Position numbers and translations under genes: made by a program
Source of the DNA: Willaertia magna
Lineage: Eukaryota; Heterolobosea; Eutetramitea; Acrasida; Naegleriidae
Reading direction: 5' to 3'
DNA: 50,100 nt
NCBI GenBank assembly: GCA_902984215.1
Contig: CADWAF010002422.1
Location: forward strand, 1 to 50,100
Notes under the pieces: model-generated
Told to the model about the DNA's origin: nothing
Seen by the model: the letters and a program-made list of their open reading frames with translations, nothing else
Databases searched by the model: none
Shown: positions 1 to 8,686 of the stretch, in pieces
Layout of the letters: every line of letters begins with the position of its first letter
Position numbering within the stretch: the stretch's first letter is position 1

Positions 1-255
1 ACAGAAAGAAACTGGGCAAATAATAATATCCTTAGGCTCACTGAACTCAACAGTAGTATCACAATCAATAATAATGCTATATTCCACAACAGATTAGAAC
101 TGAACTACAGGGGAATAATTCTAAAAGAAGACAAATTCTTTTACTTGAACAGGAAAATTAAAGAATGTGCCATAGAAATCCAAATTACCCTCGCCTTACT
201 TGCAGCGAAGTGTTATAAAATCTTAAGAAATTGTAATATTCCCAAAGGGAACTAG
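1..255 (+). CDS. 3' end of an unknown protein-coding gene (84 residues, N-terminus outside window)
   Basis: Frame 1 is open from the first base to a TAG at 253-255. Eighty-four codons without a stop is unlikely by chance in DNA this AT-rich, so I read it as the last part of a gene, or its last exon, entering from the left. The translated piece is Asn/Leu/Ile-rich, with a charged stretch (ILKEDKFF) and a hydrophobic segment (ITLALLAAKCYKIL), and ends in NIPKGN. I do not recognise a family. Composition is somewhat less AT-rich than the following genes (22 G/C in the first 60 bases). It converges on the transporter gene, 71 bp away. A chance open frame cannot be excluded. Confidence 0.45.
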   Translation, partial: TERNWANNNILRLTELNSSITINNNAIFHNRLELNYRGIILKEDKFFYLNRKIKECAIEIQITLALLAAKCYKILRNCNIPKGN

Positions 256-326
256 ATAATAAATTAAAATTTTTTAAAGTAAATAAAATGTTTAAATTTC
301 AAAGTTGATGTTAATTTTAATATTCT

Positions 327-2243
327 TTACAAAGTCTTCACCTTGTTTTTGTAATATCTGCCAAAAAGATAAATAACAATGTACAGAACAACTAAAGCTG
401 AAATATTGATGGAACTTATCCATAATAAAGCATTTGGTCCAATCGATTTAAATAACATTACAGTCAATGATGGTCCAATAATTGCACCTGTAGATGCTGA
501 AAATATTTGAACTGAGGTCATTAATCCAGAAATTTGTAAACCCATATCTGCAGATGGAAGCACAAAACTTGTTGGATATTGTGTTGATAAAGCGAAACCA
601 AATAGAATACATCCAATCCAAACCATAGCATTACTTGAAGAGAATAGCCAAAGTATAGCCAATGAAATAATGGATAAAAGGATATTAACACTTAAAATTA
701 TATACGGATTAAGGAACGTTGAAACTGTAATACCAGTTGCCCTTCCAGCAGTAAATGTAAGCCAAAATAATGAATTCAATAAATTAGCTCCTGAATCACT
801 TTCAATCTTTGCTTCTGTTAAATATGAATAAACAACAGAACCAAAAGCACCCTCAACTGAACAATAATTAAATAAAGAAAGAGATATTAAGGATGTAATT
901 ACAACCTTAGCCATAGAAATAAACTTTTCCTTAGCCTTTTCTTTCTGTTCACCAGTGTGATGTACATCTTCAATGGCATGTTCCTTTGCAGCAGAGTCAA
1001 CACTTAAATTATCCTTTTCTTCTTCTTTTTCTTCTGTATGTACAATTTCTAATTCAAAACTGTCATTTTCAAATTCATTACTTAATTCTAAATCCATTTT
1101 CTTTTGTTTCTTTGAAGATAATAAACTATAAGCAATATATGAACCAAAGAAAAGTATTGAAATGAAAAATAAAATACAAATAACACTGTGTGTTCCTAAT
1201 ATAGAAGTAAAAGCTTCTTGTGCTGTTAATGTATCATTCACAATAATAGAAATATTATTATTCACTTGTAATAAACCATATTGTAATCTTTCATGTTGTA
1301 TACTTTGTTCAAGTGGGGCACTAATCTCTTGTTGTCCAATTCCAAATGTCTTATTAACAATAAAAACAATAAAAGGACCCAAGAATAAACCTAAACCAGC
1401 AGAAAAGTGAAAAAGTTGAGCAAATGGTGAAACATTCCTCTTCTCAGCCTCCCAAATCCAAAATAATAAAGCTTGTCCACTTGTTGATACAATAGAACTT
1501 CCAAAACCCCATATAACAAAGAAAGCAAATGATAAATATAAAATATTAACAAAGGGTATAATCATTCCACCAAATATCATTATAAATAAAGCAATAATAA
1601 CTAATGTATAAAATGTTGTCATTTTGTAAACTACTTCTTTTTCTTTATCATGAATCTTTTTCTCTATAAAACGTTTAATTGCATCTAATAAAAATCCACA
1701 AATTAAAGTTGAACATAATTGACCTACACCTCTTACAATAAATATACTTCCCATATCTCCAAAAGAGGAATCTGTTAATTTAGCAAATGATTTTAATAAT
1801 GGTCCAGTACTACTACTGAATGCGCACATTGTTAGAATAGAAAAATTTAAAAGTAATGTTTGTAGGAAAGCCTTTGAATAAATTACTGAAATAAATTCTT
1901 TAAATAGATTTTTAGGGTTCATGCTTTCCTTCTTTTTAGGTGATGTTGTACCCTCTTCGGAAAGCATGAGATGTTTTTCATCAATGGAATGAGAGAAAGA
2001 GTGATTATCTTCTAAAGAAGCAGGAGACATTGAATCTTCATTATGGTTAGTTAATTGAATTTGATTAGTTGATGTTACGTAAGGCTTTTCATCATTAGTA
2101 GATGATGTTGTTGTAGCAGGAGAGTACAACCCTTTGTCGTCATCTACATTTCCTAAAGTATTATTATTTTGACCTTCTCCTTGCCAATAACCAGCATTCT
2201 CTTCTATAGAAGAAGCATCATTATAGGCTTCGTTATTATTCAT
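327..2243 (-). CDS. MFS transporter, MFSD4/NaGLT1-like
   Basis: Major facilitator superfamily membrane transporter of about 638 residues. An Asn/Ser/acidic cytosolic N-terminus (about 1-120) is followed by two six-helix halves separated by a charged loop (about 378-440, rich in Glu/Lys). In the first half the pattern FAQLFHFSAGLGLFLGP matches the signature of the MFSD4/sodium-dependent glucose transporter 1 branch (xLHFxFGxGxFxxPL). The second half has the usual glycine-rich helices (TAGRATG, IGCILFGFALS). Substrate cannot be told from sequence; sugars or related small solutes are the family guess. The first in-frame ATG is at 2243; the open frame begins three codons earlier with TTG, which I do not use. 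Divergent from the mitochondrial carrier gene. Confidence 0.75.
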   Translation of the reverse strand: MNNNEAYNDASSIEENAGYWQGEGQNNNTLGNVDDDKGLYSPATTTSSTNDEKPYVTSTNQIQLTNHNEDSMSPASLEDNHSFSHSIDEKHLMLSEEGTTSPKKKESMNPKNLFKEFISVIYSKAFLQTLLLNFSILTMCAFSSSTGPLLKSFAKLTDSSFGDMGSIFIVRGVGQLCSTLICGFLLDAIKRFIEKKIHDKEKEVVYKMTTFYTLVIIALFIMIFGGMIIPFVNILYLSFAFFVIWGFGSSIVSTSGQALLFWIWEAEKRNVSPFAQLFHFSAGLGLFLGPFIVFIVNKTFGIGQQEISAPLEQSIQHERLQYGLLQVNNNISIIVNDTLTAQEAFTSILGTHSVICILFFISILFFGSYIAYSLLSSKKQKKMDLELSNEFENDSFELEIVHTEEKEEEKDNLSVDSAAKEHAIEDVHHTGEQKEKAKEKFISMAKVVITSLISLSLFNYCSVEGAFGSVVYSYLTEAKIESDSGANLLNSLFWLTFTAGRATGITVSTFLNPYIILSVNILLSIISLAILWLFSSSNAMVWIGCILFGFALSTQYPTSFVLPSADMGLQISGLMTSVQIFSASTGAIIGPSLTVMLFKSIGPNALLWISSINISALVVLYIVIYLFGRYYKNKVKTL

Positions 2244-2605
2244 TATAGCCAATTATTTGTTATATCTAATTTAATGTTTGAAATAGTCTTTTTTTTGTTC
2301 GGTGAAGGAGGCTTACAATGTGTTGTTACCCAAAGACTTAAAATCGAACCTAAAGTTTTTTTAAAAGGAAACATTGCTGGAAGAAAGAAGAAAGGTGTCG
2401 TGATTTGAGAATTTTAGAGAGGAATATCCTTCGCCCTTTTTAAAGTTATTGTAACTGGACCAAATTTTTTTCTGTTTCAAATTACAATAACAATTTGTGA
2501 CAGAATGTACAAAAGCAATACCACAAACTATTACTTCCTTAATACCATTCTAACTTAACCCTCAAAGAGCAGCCTTTTACTTTTAACAGATTCTTGTGTT
2601 AAAAA
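2244..2605. promoter_or_regulatory. 362-bp divergent intergenic region
   Basis: This stretch lies between the start codons of the MFS transporter (minus) and the mitochondrial carrier (plus), so it must hold both promoters and both 5' leaders. I see no RNA gene. T-rich tracts and an A-run directly before the carrier ATG are the only visible landmarks; no known element could be identified. Confidence 0.5.
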
Positions 2606-3625
2606 ATGAGCCAAAACAATGTATCTACCACACACGGTGGTGTGAGTGAAAAAGCAGAAGTATCTTTACCTCCGAAGAGAGATAACAATAAATCTGCTTT
2701 GATACAAACATCTCCCTTAGTTTCATTTGCGTCTGGTGCAGTGTATGGTATAACATCTGTTATTGTAGGTCAGCCACTAGATATGATAAAAACTACAATG
2801 CAAAGCACGACTCAAATTAATGTAACAAATAATTCTACAATGTCTGTTATTCGTAATATTTATAAAAATCATGGATTTTTAGGATTTTATAGAGGTTCTG
2901 TACCACTTTTAGTTTCTAGCTCAGTATTAAGAAGTTTACAATTTGGAGGATATTCCCTCGCACTTGATTTTATTGTAACAAATCACCTCATTTCAAAAGT
3001 TGATTTTAGAAAAGAAAATTTGAATGTATTGGAAGTTAAACCTTACAGTTTTCATCCTGAAATGTTTTTAGCTGGGTGTTTTGGTGGTGCTTGTAGAGCA
3101 ATTGCTGAAACTCCAGTTGAATATTTAAAAGTTAGACGACAAACTTATCAGTCATGGAAATTAAATGAAATGTTTAGAGGATTTAGTGCAACATTACTTA
3201 GAAATATGTTTTTATTGGGAACATTCTTTATATTTGTTGATTTCTTCACGCAAGAATACAGAAATTACCAAGTAAGAAAAGAGTTGGAAAAGTACGAAGA
3301 TAAAAAAGCTGCAGAAAACAAACCATTTGAATTTAAGAAATTAAATCCATTCTTTGTTGGTTCTGCTTGTTCAACACTAGCTTGGCTATTAGTATTTCCA
3401 TTTGACGTAATTAAATCACAAATACAAAGTATGAAGGTAACTGAACAATTAGGTGTTGTTCAAAGATTAACTATTGTAGGTAAGACTCTAGGATTTAGAG
3501 GCTTCTTCAGGGGAGTCGTTCCAGCAAGTGCTAGATCAATAGTCGCTAATGGTTTGTCAATGATAGTTTTTGATTATGTAAGCAAAAACTTTTCACATTG
3601 GGAGCATCAATTAAGGGGAAAATAA
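2606..3625 (+). CDS. Mitochondrial carrier family (SLC25) protein
   Basis: A 339-residue inner-membrane solute carrier. Three mitochondrial-carrier repeats are visible, each opened by the PxD/ExxK/R signature: PLDMIK (57-62), PVEYLK (170-175) and PFDVIK (265-270). The matching aromatic-glycine blocks follow (GFLGFYRG near 90, EMFRGF near 188, GFRGFFRG near 296). Each repeat supplies two transmembrane helices, giving six. About 35 extra N-terminal residues precede the first helix, and a charged insertion (about 217-245) lies before the third repeat. The order of motifs is compatible with the amino-acid/carnitine-type carriers, but the substrate-contact residues were not matched, so the substrate is left open. 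The ATG follows an A-run (GTTAAAAAATG). Next gene on the same strand starts 168 bp downstream. Confidence 0.85.
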   Translation: MSQNNVSTTHGGVSEKAEVSLPPKRDNNKSALIQTSPLVSFASGAVYGITSVIVGQPLDMIKTTMQSTTQINVTNNSTMSVIRNIYKNHGFLGFYRGSVPLLVSSSVLRSLQFGGYSLALDFIVTNHLISKVDFRKENLNVLEVKPYSFHPEMFLAGCFGGACRAIAETPVEYLKVRRQTYQSWKLNEMFRGFSATLLRNMFLLGTFFIFVDFFTQEYRNYQVRKELEKYEDKKAAENKPFEFKKLNPFFVGSACSTLAWLLVFPFDVIKSQIQSMKVTEQLGVVQRLTIVGKTLGFRGFFRGVVPASARSIVANGLSMIVFDYVSKNFSHWEHQLRGK

Positions 3626-3793
3626 TTTGCTGTTAAGTATTGTTACTGAAACAATTCAGTAAAAGACTAATTGTTGACAGCATTATTTCTATTCACACCC
3701 AACGAATTCTGAGTTTTTTTCTTTGCGTAAGAATTCTTTGATCTTTTTCTTAAAAAAGGTGGAATTTTTTACTGCTAAAGTTCCAAACAAAAA

Positions 3794-6700
3794 ATGTCCA
3801 GCGGTGGAATTTTCCATCTCAATTACTCTACCTCAAACCAAAGTCAAACAGAGATAACAACAGAATGGATTATAAAACGAAATAATTTATCTTTTGAACA
3901 AATACATTCTCCTCTAGTTCAGTTTTGGATAAAACAAGATCAACAACAATATGATCAAAACGTTAATAAAATTATTTTTCAATCGGATTATTTAAATAAA
4001 TTGAAGGATTTACCTTTAGAAATTAAATTTGAAATTATTACGTTTATTCCAACTTTAACGATGAGAAGACATGTCTATTTATTAAAATCATTTATTTCAT
4101 CGGATGAACAAAATCTATTTTACCAATATCACCAAACTTTTTTACAACGTTTTGAAAATACATTATCAACAATTAAATCTAATAAAAAATTAAATTATTT
4201 ATTTGAAAATTCATTATCAAAAGTAAATAACATTGATAATTATTGTTATTATGAAAATAATGATGAAATGACATTTGATTATGAAAAGGAAATTAAATTT
4301 ATTTATCAAGAAGATAAACCAATTATTTCTTATTTAAAATACAGAACTATTTGTAAAGAATTTAAAAATAAGTTTGAAAGATTAATTTTAGAAATGAATA
4401 AAAATTGTTTAAATTTATTTTATTTATCAGGAATTGATGATTTTGGAATTAAATATAATCATGCTACAGAAAGATATCAATTTATTTATTGTTTATTTAG
4501 ATCTTTAAAAGAAGAAGAAAAGCAAGGATTGAAAAAAGAAAATGTTACAAAAGAATTATTTGACGATTCTTTTATCAAAGAATTTAAACAAACATCGGTT
4601 CCAAATGCTTCAATAGATTTTGGTACAACAAGTGTATTTGCGACGATATCAACCCAACCTAGTTCATTTAATTTCATTACACCAACAGCAGCAGAAGAGA
4701 GCGATGATGAAGATGTTATGAATGATGGTGACTCTAATTTTGGAAATATTAATGATAATAACACTGGGTTTAGTTTTGGTACAACAACAACCACTGCGAA
4801 TACAAACACTACTGCCTTTGATTTTGGAACTACAACTCATAATGGATTTTATTTTGGGGATAGTAACACAAGCAATACGAGTGGTTTTGGGGATAGTTCA
4901 ATTGGCACTACAAGTGTTTTTAATAATTCAACAAGTAATAATAATTTTTCATTTGGAACCACAGTTGCCACTAGTGCCACAAATATTTTTTCATTTAACA
5001 CAAACTCAACTGCCTTTAATAACACTGCCACATTTGGAACAACGACTAGTAATGTTAATAATAACGGTAATAATGCATTTTCTTTTGGTGCAACTACAAA
5101 TGACAATAGTTCAGGTCTTAATTTTGGAAGTACCAATGACAACAATAACACTGGTTTTAGTTTTGGGGCAACAACAACTGCTGCAAACAATACTGCCACC
5201 ACTACAAGTGGTTTTGCCTTTGGAAATCCATTTCTCCCAACTAACAATAATACCACTACAACAGCTTTTAATTCTGATAGAGAAACTGATATCAACAATA
5301 ATTATGTATCAATTATAATTCCAAAAGATGTTCGCAACATTACAAAAAAAGAAGAACGTGAATTAGTTGAAAAACTTAAAGCTGAAAAACAACAAACAAT
5401 TCCAGAAATATCTATTAGCCCGTATGGCTATACTTATGGGAGCTCAACATTTTCTGATACAACAAAAGAATTTTCAATTCATCCACCCCAACACACTAAT
5501 AGTTTCCCATTTACACAAAATCAAGATTATTTTTCCTTAATTCAAGGTAATTTTTTTTCATTAATGAAAGCAAATCAACTCTACTTAAATGGTGTTAAGA
5601 AAATTATTATTAATTGTTATCATTTAGTGTCTAATGAAATTACAAATTTGATAAGTTTATTTCCAAATGTGGAACATATTGTTGAAACGGGATTGACATT
5701 AAATGAGTTTACTGTTTGTTTAATTAATAATAATTTTAATGCAGATTTAAAGAAATTAGAAAAATTAGAAATTTTAATTCCACCTACTAATGTTACCAAT
5801 GATCAACCAGATTATTATGCACAAGCAATTAGTTCAAAATTAAAATACCTTAAATATTTAATTATACCTTTTGACATTCCTGAAAATACAAATCAAGGTT
5901 TCGCGTTTGGTGGTACATTTGGTGGAACACCAACATTTGAAGCAAAAGCTATTAAAACTTTTAATGAAGAATTTAAAGAACTACCTTCTCAATTAAATAA
6001 TACAGATAATGAATTATATGTATTTATTGAACCATTACACACTTTAACTGAAAAGAAATTAAGGAAAATAGTCAGTGAATATCATTATAGTCCTTTTATG
6101 GATAAACTTAGTAGTACTTCATTTGGATCATTAATTTGTAAAATTATTTGTGCTCAAACAATTGATAAGATTGAACAAAAGAATATGATCACATATTTAA
6201 TGAAAGAAGAAAGAATTCCAATTCAATATTCTAATTTAGTATTAACAAGTGGTTATAATAGTGATTCTCAAGTTGTTGATAAAAATATATTTGAATATTT
6301 AATTTATTTATCAAAAAATTATAATTATGATTTATTAATAGAACATGAAAGTAAAATTACTACTGGATTTTCATTTGGAGCTGCTTATAACGGAACATTT
6401 AATAAGGATTTAGTTTTACAATCATTAATATTTGGATGGAAAGAAGAATTATTCCAATCATTAATTGAGAATGGAAAGAATGATATTTCAGAAAGTGGAA
6501 TGGATCAATTATTAATTGTTTGTGCTTTAGATGATGATATATTTACACAAATGATTTCATTTATTAAAAGTTTATTGGAAAAGAACAATCAAATTAAGAA
6601 AATATTTAATTCTTTCCAATTTTATTTCTTATTAAAAAGATTAAGTAATTTAGGAAAATGGAATCATTTTTATGAAGTTTTACAATTAGATAAATATGTT

Positions 6701-7270
6701 TTAAATATTGAAGAAATATTTAAAATTACAATTTTAAAGAAACATTTATTTTATGAATGTTTTTATCATTTATTTATAACTGACGTGTCACAAAATAATT
6801 TACCAAATGACTCTAATCCTTATTTAATTTGTATGAATGAATTAATAGAAAGAACTCCAACATTTATTGATCAAATATTTACTAGTCATAATGATAATAT
6901 TTTACAATTTGTAATTAAATTATCATCAAAACAAGTTAGTGAAGCTAAACACTTTGGTGGAATTTATATTTTAAAACAACTTTTAGAAACTATTATTGAA
7001 AGAGGAGAAGAAAAGGAAATTTTAACACATAAAAATACGTTGAAAATGACAGCACTTCATTTGTGTTGTGCCTCTAAATTAAATAGTGATTCATTATTCT
7101 TTACAAAGAAATTATTAAAAGTTGCCAAAGAAAAGTTGAGTGAATATGAATTTAAAGAATTAATCAATGCAAAGGATAGCAATCAAAACACTGCAATAGA
7201 TTATTTAAATTCTAAAGAAAAATTCATGGAACCAAGGCTAAAGAAAGATTTAATGAAATATTTAAAATAA
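3794..7270 (+). CDS. Large FG-repeat protein with F-box-like N-terminus and ankyrin-like C-terminus
   Basis: A 1158-residue single-exon protein. Residues about 70-86 (KDLPLEIKFEIITFIP) look like the start of an F-box. Residues about 271-480 form an Asn/Thr/Ser-rich low-complexity segment with many FG dipeptides, several in the exact nucleoporin form FSFG (326, 386, 429, 455) plus FAFG (474) and NFG/TFG units. A helical region with faint leucine-rich spacing follows (about 595-700), and the last 100 residues contain an ankyrin-like unit (KMTALHLCCASK ... NAIDYLN-type ending). FG segments in nucleoporins bind importins; whether that holds here is inference. The known FG nucleoporins do not carry F-box or ankyrin parts, so I do not name it as a nucleoporin. 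Its stop is one base from the stop of the convergent downstream gene. Confidence 0.6.
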   Translation: MSSGGIFHLNYSTSNQSQTEITTEWIIKRNNLSFEQIHSPLVQFWIKQDQQQYDQNVNKIIFQSDYLNKLKDLPLEIKFEIITFIPTLTMRRHVYLLKSFISSDEQNLFYQYHQTFLQRFENTLSTIKSNKKLNYLFENSLSKVNNIDNYCYYENNDEMTFDYEKEIKFIYQEDKPIISYLKYRTICKEFKNKFERLILEMNKNCLNLFYLSGIDDFGIKYNHATERYQFIYCLFRSLKEEEKQGLKKENVTKELFDDSFIKEFKQTSVPNASIDFGTTSVFATISTQPSSFNFITPTAAEESDDEDVMNDGDSNFGNINDNNTGFSFGTTTTTANTNTTAFDFGTTTHNGFYFGDSNTSNTSGFGDSSIGTTSVFNNSTSNNNFSFGTTVATSATNIFSFNTNSTAFNNTATFGTTTSNVNNNGNNAFSFGATTNDNSSGLNFGSTNDNNNTGFSFGATTTAANNTATTTSGFAFGNPFLPTNNNTTTTAFNSDRETDINNNYVSIIIPKDVRNITKKEERELVEKLKAEKQQTIPEISISPYGYTYGSSTFSDTTKEFSIHPPQHTNSFPFTQNQDYFSLIQGNFFSLMKANQLYLNGVKKIIINCYHLVSNEITNLISLFPNVEHIVETGLTLNEFTVCLINNNFNADLKKLEKLEILIPPTNVTNDQPDYYAQAISSKLKYLKYLIIPFDIPENTNQGFAFGGTFGGTPTFEAKAIKTFNEEFKELPSQLNNTDNELYVFIEPLHTLTEKKLRKIVSEYHYSPFMDKLSSTSFGSLICKIICAQTIDKIEQKNMITYLMKEERIPIQYSNLVLTSGYNSDSQVVDKNIFEYLIYLSKNYNYDLLIEHESKITTGFSFGAAYNGTFNKDLVLQSLIFGWKEELFQSLIENGKNDISESGMDQLLIVCALDDDIFTQMISFIKSLLEKNNQIKKIFNSFQFYFLLKRLSNLGKWNHFYEVLQLDKYVLNIEEIFKITILKKHLFYECFYHLFITDVSQNNLPNDSNPYLICMNELIERTPTFIDQIFTSHNDNILQFVIKLSSKQVSEAKHFGGIYILKQLLETIIERGEEKEILTHKNTLKMTALHLCCASKLNSDSLFFTKKLLKVAKEKLSEYEFKELINAKDSNQNTAIDYLNSKEKFMEPRLKKDLMKYLK

Positions 7271-7271
7271 A

Positions 7272-8336
7272 TTATTTATTCTTCTTTTCATTTTCTTCCT
7301 TTTTCATCTTGTCATATTTTGCGTTTCTTTCTTTTGCCTCATCTAAGAAATCTCTATATTCCCTTGCATCAACATCTTTAATCTCACGATAGAAAATATC
7401 CATAAGAGCATCAACAGATTTACCTGTTTGTTCTGTCATTAAATGTTCCATTCCCTGAAAAGAATTCTTTTTTAAATCAGCCATCATTGCATGTTTTAAA
7501 GTATCAAATTCTTCAGGTGTAATCTTCTTAGGTCCTTTTGATGGTTCTTCTGGATATCTAAAAGGATTATAATCTTGAGCATTAACACCAAACTTTGCAA
7601 ATACTTCATCAGATAAAACTGTATTCATATATTCTTCTAATTCTTTACCTGGTTCTCCATCTAACATTTTCATAAATTCTTCTATCTGTTCTGGAGTATA
7701 TTGATCTTGAAGTCCTTCAGGAATACTAAATCCAGTCTTCTTTTGAAATTCTTCTTTAATTGCTTTAAATTCAGGTAAATCTAAAAAGTGAGCATTTTCT
7801 TTAAATACTTTAGATAATTCTTCAAAAACTTCCTTTTCTTTTCTTCTTTCAGTCGCTGTTGGTTTTGAACTCTTTTCTTTATTATAAACTTTATCCATTT
7901 GTTGATATTTCTTAAATAATTCAATTCTCTTCTCTTTAATTTTATTCTTAATATATTGAATTTCATCAATTGAAAGTAATTTTCCTTTACGTTTTGCATT
8001 TAACCAAATATCATCTTCATATCGTTCTAATTCTGTAATATATGCATTATAAACTACATCTTTATTCATTTTCTTCATTGTTTCTTCTTCTTCAGCCGTT
8101 AATCCTATTGTTGTTATTTTGATTATAATAATTGATGTTAATAATTGTGTGAAAAATAATAACATACGCAAGAAATGAGTATCTACTTCTTTTGATGTTT
8201 CTTTACGGACTTTACCCTTTTCAATATTCTTTATTTTAGAGGTAACTGATCTTTGGAAAGGAGTTACTTGAAACATAAATAAAGGTTTAGTTGTTTTAAA
8301 TCCGAAAGAAAAACTTTTTATGCAATGTGAAATCAT
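7272..8336 (-). CDS. Unknown mitochondrial-type single-pass membrane protein
   Basis: A 354-residue protein I do not recognise. The first 40 residues are basic, hydroxylated and free of acids until position 39, like a mitochondrial presequence. One strongly hydrophobic segment (about 55-76, FLRMLLFFTQLLTSIIIIKI) should span a membrane, and the remaining 275 residues are highly charged and mostly helical, with stretches that could be coiled coil. The layout is that of an inner-membrane protein with a soluble tail in matrix or intermembrane space; this is inference. The ATG at 8334-8336 follows an uninterrupted A-run. It converges on the FG-repeat gene with one base between the stop codons, so the two 3' UTRs must overlap. 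Confidence 0.6.
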   Translation of the reverse strand: MISHCIKSFSFGFKTTKPLFMFQVTPFQRSVTSKIKNIEKGKVRKETSKEVDTHFLRMLLFFTQLLTSIIIIKITTIGLTAEEEETMKKMNKDVVYNAYITELERYEDDIWLNAKRKGKLLSIDEIQYIKNKIKEKRIELFKKYQQMDKVYNKEKSSKPTATERRKEKEVFEELSKVFKENAHFLDLPEFKAIKEEFQKKTGFSIPEGLQDQYTPEQIEEFMKMLDGEPGKELEEYMNTVLSDEVFAKFGVNAQDYNPFRYPEEPSKGPKKITPEEFDTLKHAMMADLKKNSFQGMEHLMTEQTGKSVDALMDIFYREIKDVDAREYRDFLDEAKERNAKYDKMKKEENEKKNK

Positions 8337-8417
8337 TTTTTTTTTTAAAAAATTATTTGAACCTTTTTTTAAAGTTTTTTTATTGTAAATTGTGAAGGAA
8401 TTTAATAATTGAAGAAT

Positions 8418-8642
8418 TTATTGTTGTGATAATTTTGAATTTACACATTGTTCAATTTCTCGCAAAATAGAAGGATCTAATTTATCTAAATCTACTTCAA
8501 TTTCATTTGTCATTATCTGAACAGTCTTTCCTTTCATCAAAATTTCGACAACCCTTTGTAAATCTTCACTACCTAATCTTTTGATATTGTTGCCCAAAGC
8601 TAGTTTTTCATTGTAATTCATTGGTGAATTGCTGTTAGACAT
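8418..8642 (-). CDS. Stand-alone NET (BET extraterminal) domain protein
   Basis: A 74-residue protein that is almost entirely a NET domain. Residues 8-70 follow the NET pattern closely: MNYNEKLALGNNIKRL, then a valine-rich helix (LQRVVEILM), the acidic strand EIEVDLDKLDPSILREIE and a final helix. In animal BRD2/3/4 proteins this domain follows two bromodomains and binds short basic/hydrophobic peptides of chromatin regulators. Here there is no bromodomain and no room for one: the preceding gene on the same strand begins 44 bp upstream and the next gene downstream starts 81 bp away. It could act as a peptide-binding subunit of a chromatin complex, similar in logic to small NET/TAF14-like adaptors; that is inference. 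The start is the first ATG, preceded by GAAAAAA. Confidence 0.75.
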   Translation of the reverse strand: MSNSNSPMNYNEKLALGNNIKRLGSEDLQRVVEILMKGKTVQIMTNEIEVDLDKLDPSILREIEQCVNSKLSQQ

Positions 8643-8686
8643 TTTTTTCTTGGTATTACAGGGATGGTTTCAATAAAATAAATTAT

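Noticed and set aside
1162..1410. Plus-strand 82-codon ORF inside the MFS transporter gene
   Set aside because: It is antisense to a well-supported membrane protein and its Cys/Ile-rich composition mirrors reversed hydrophobic codons.
4722..5318. Open frames in other registers (plus and minus) over the FG-repeat block
   Set aside because: Repetitive ACA/AAT-type codons keep all frames open; only the FG-encoding frame continues through the whole gene.
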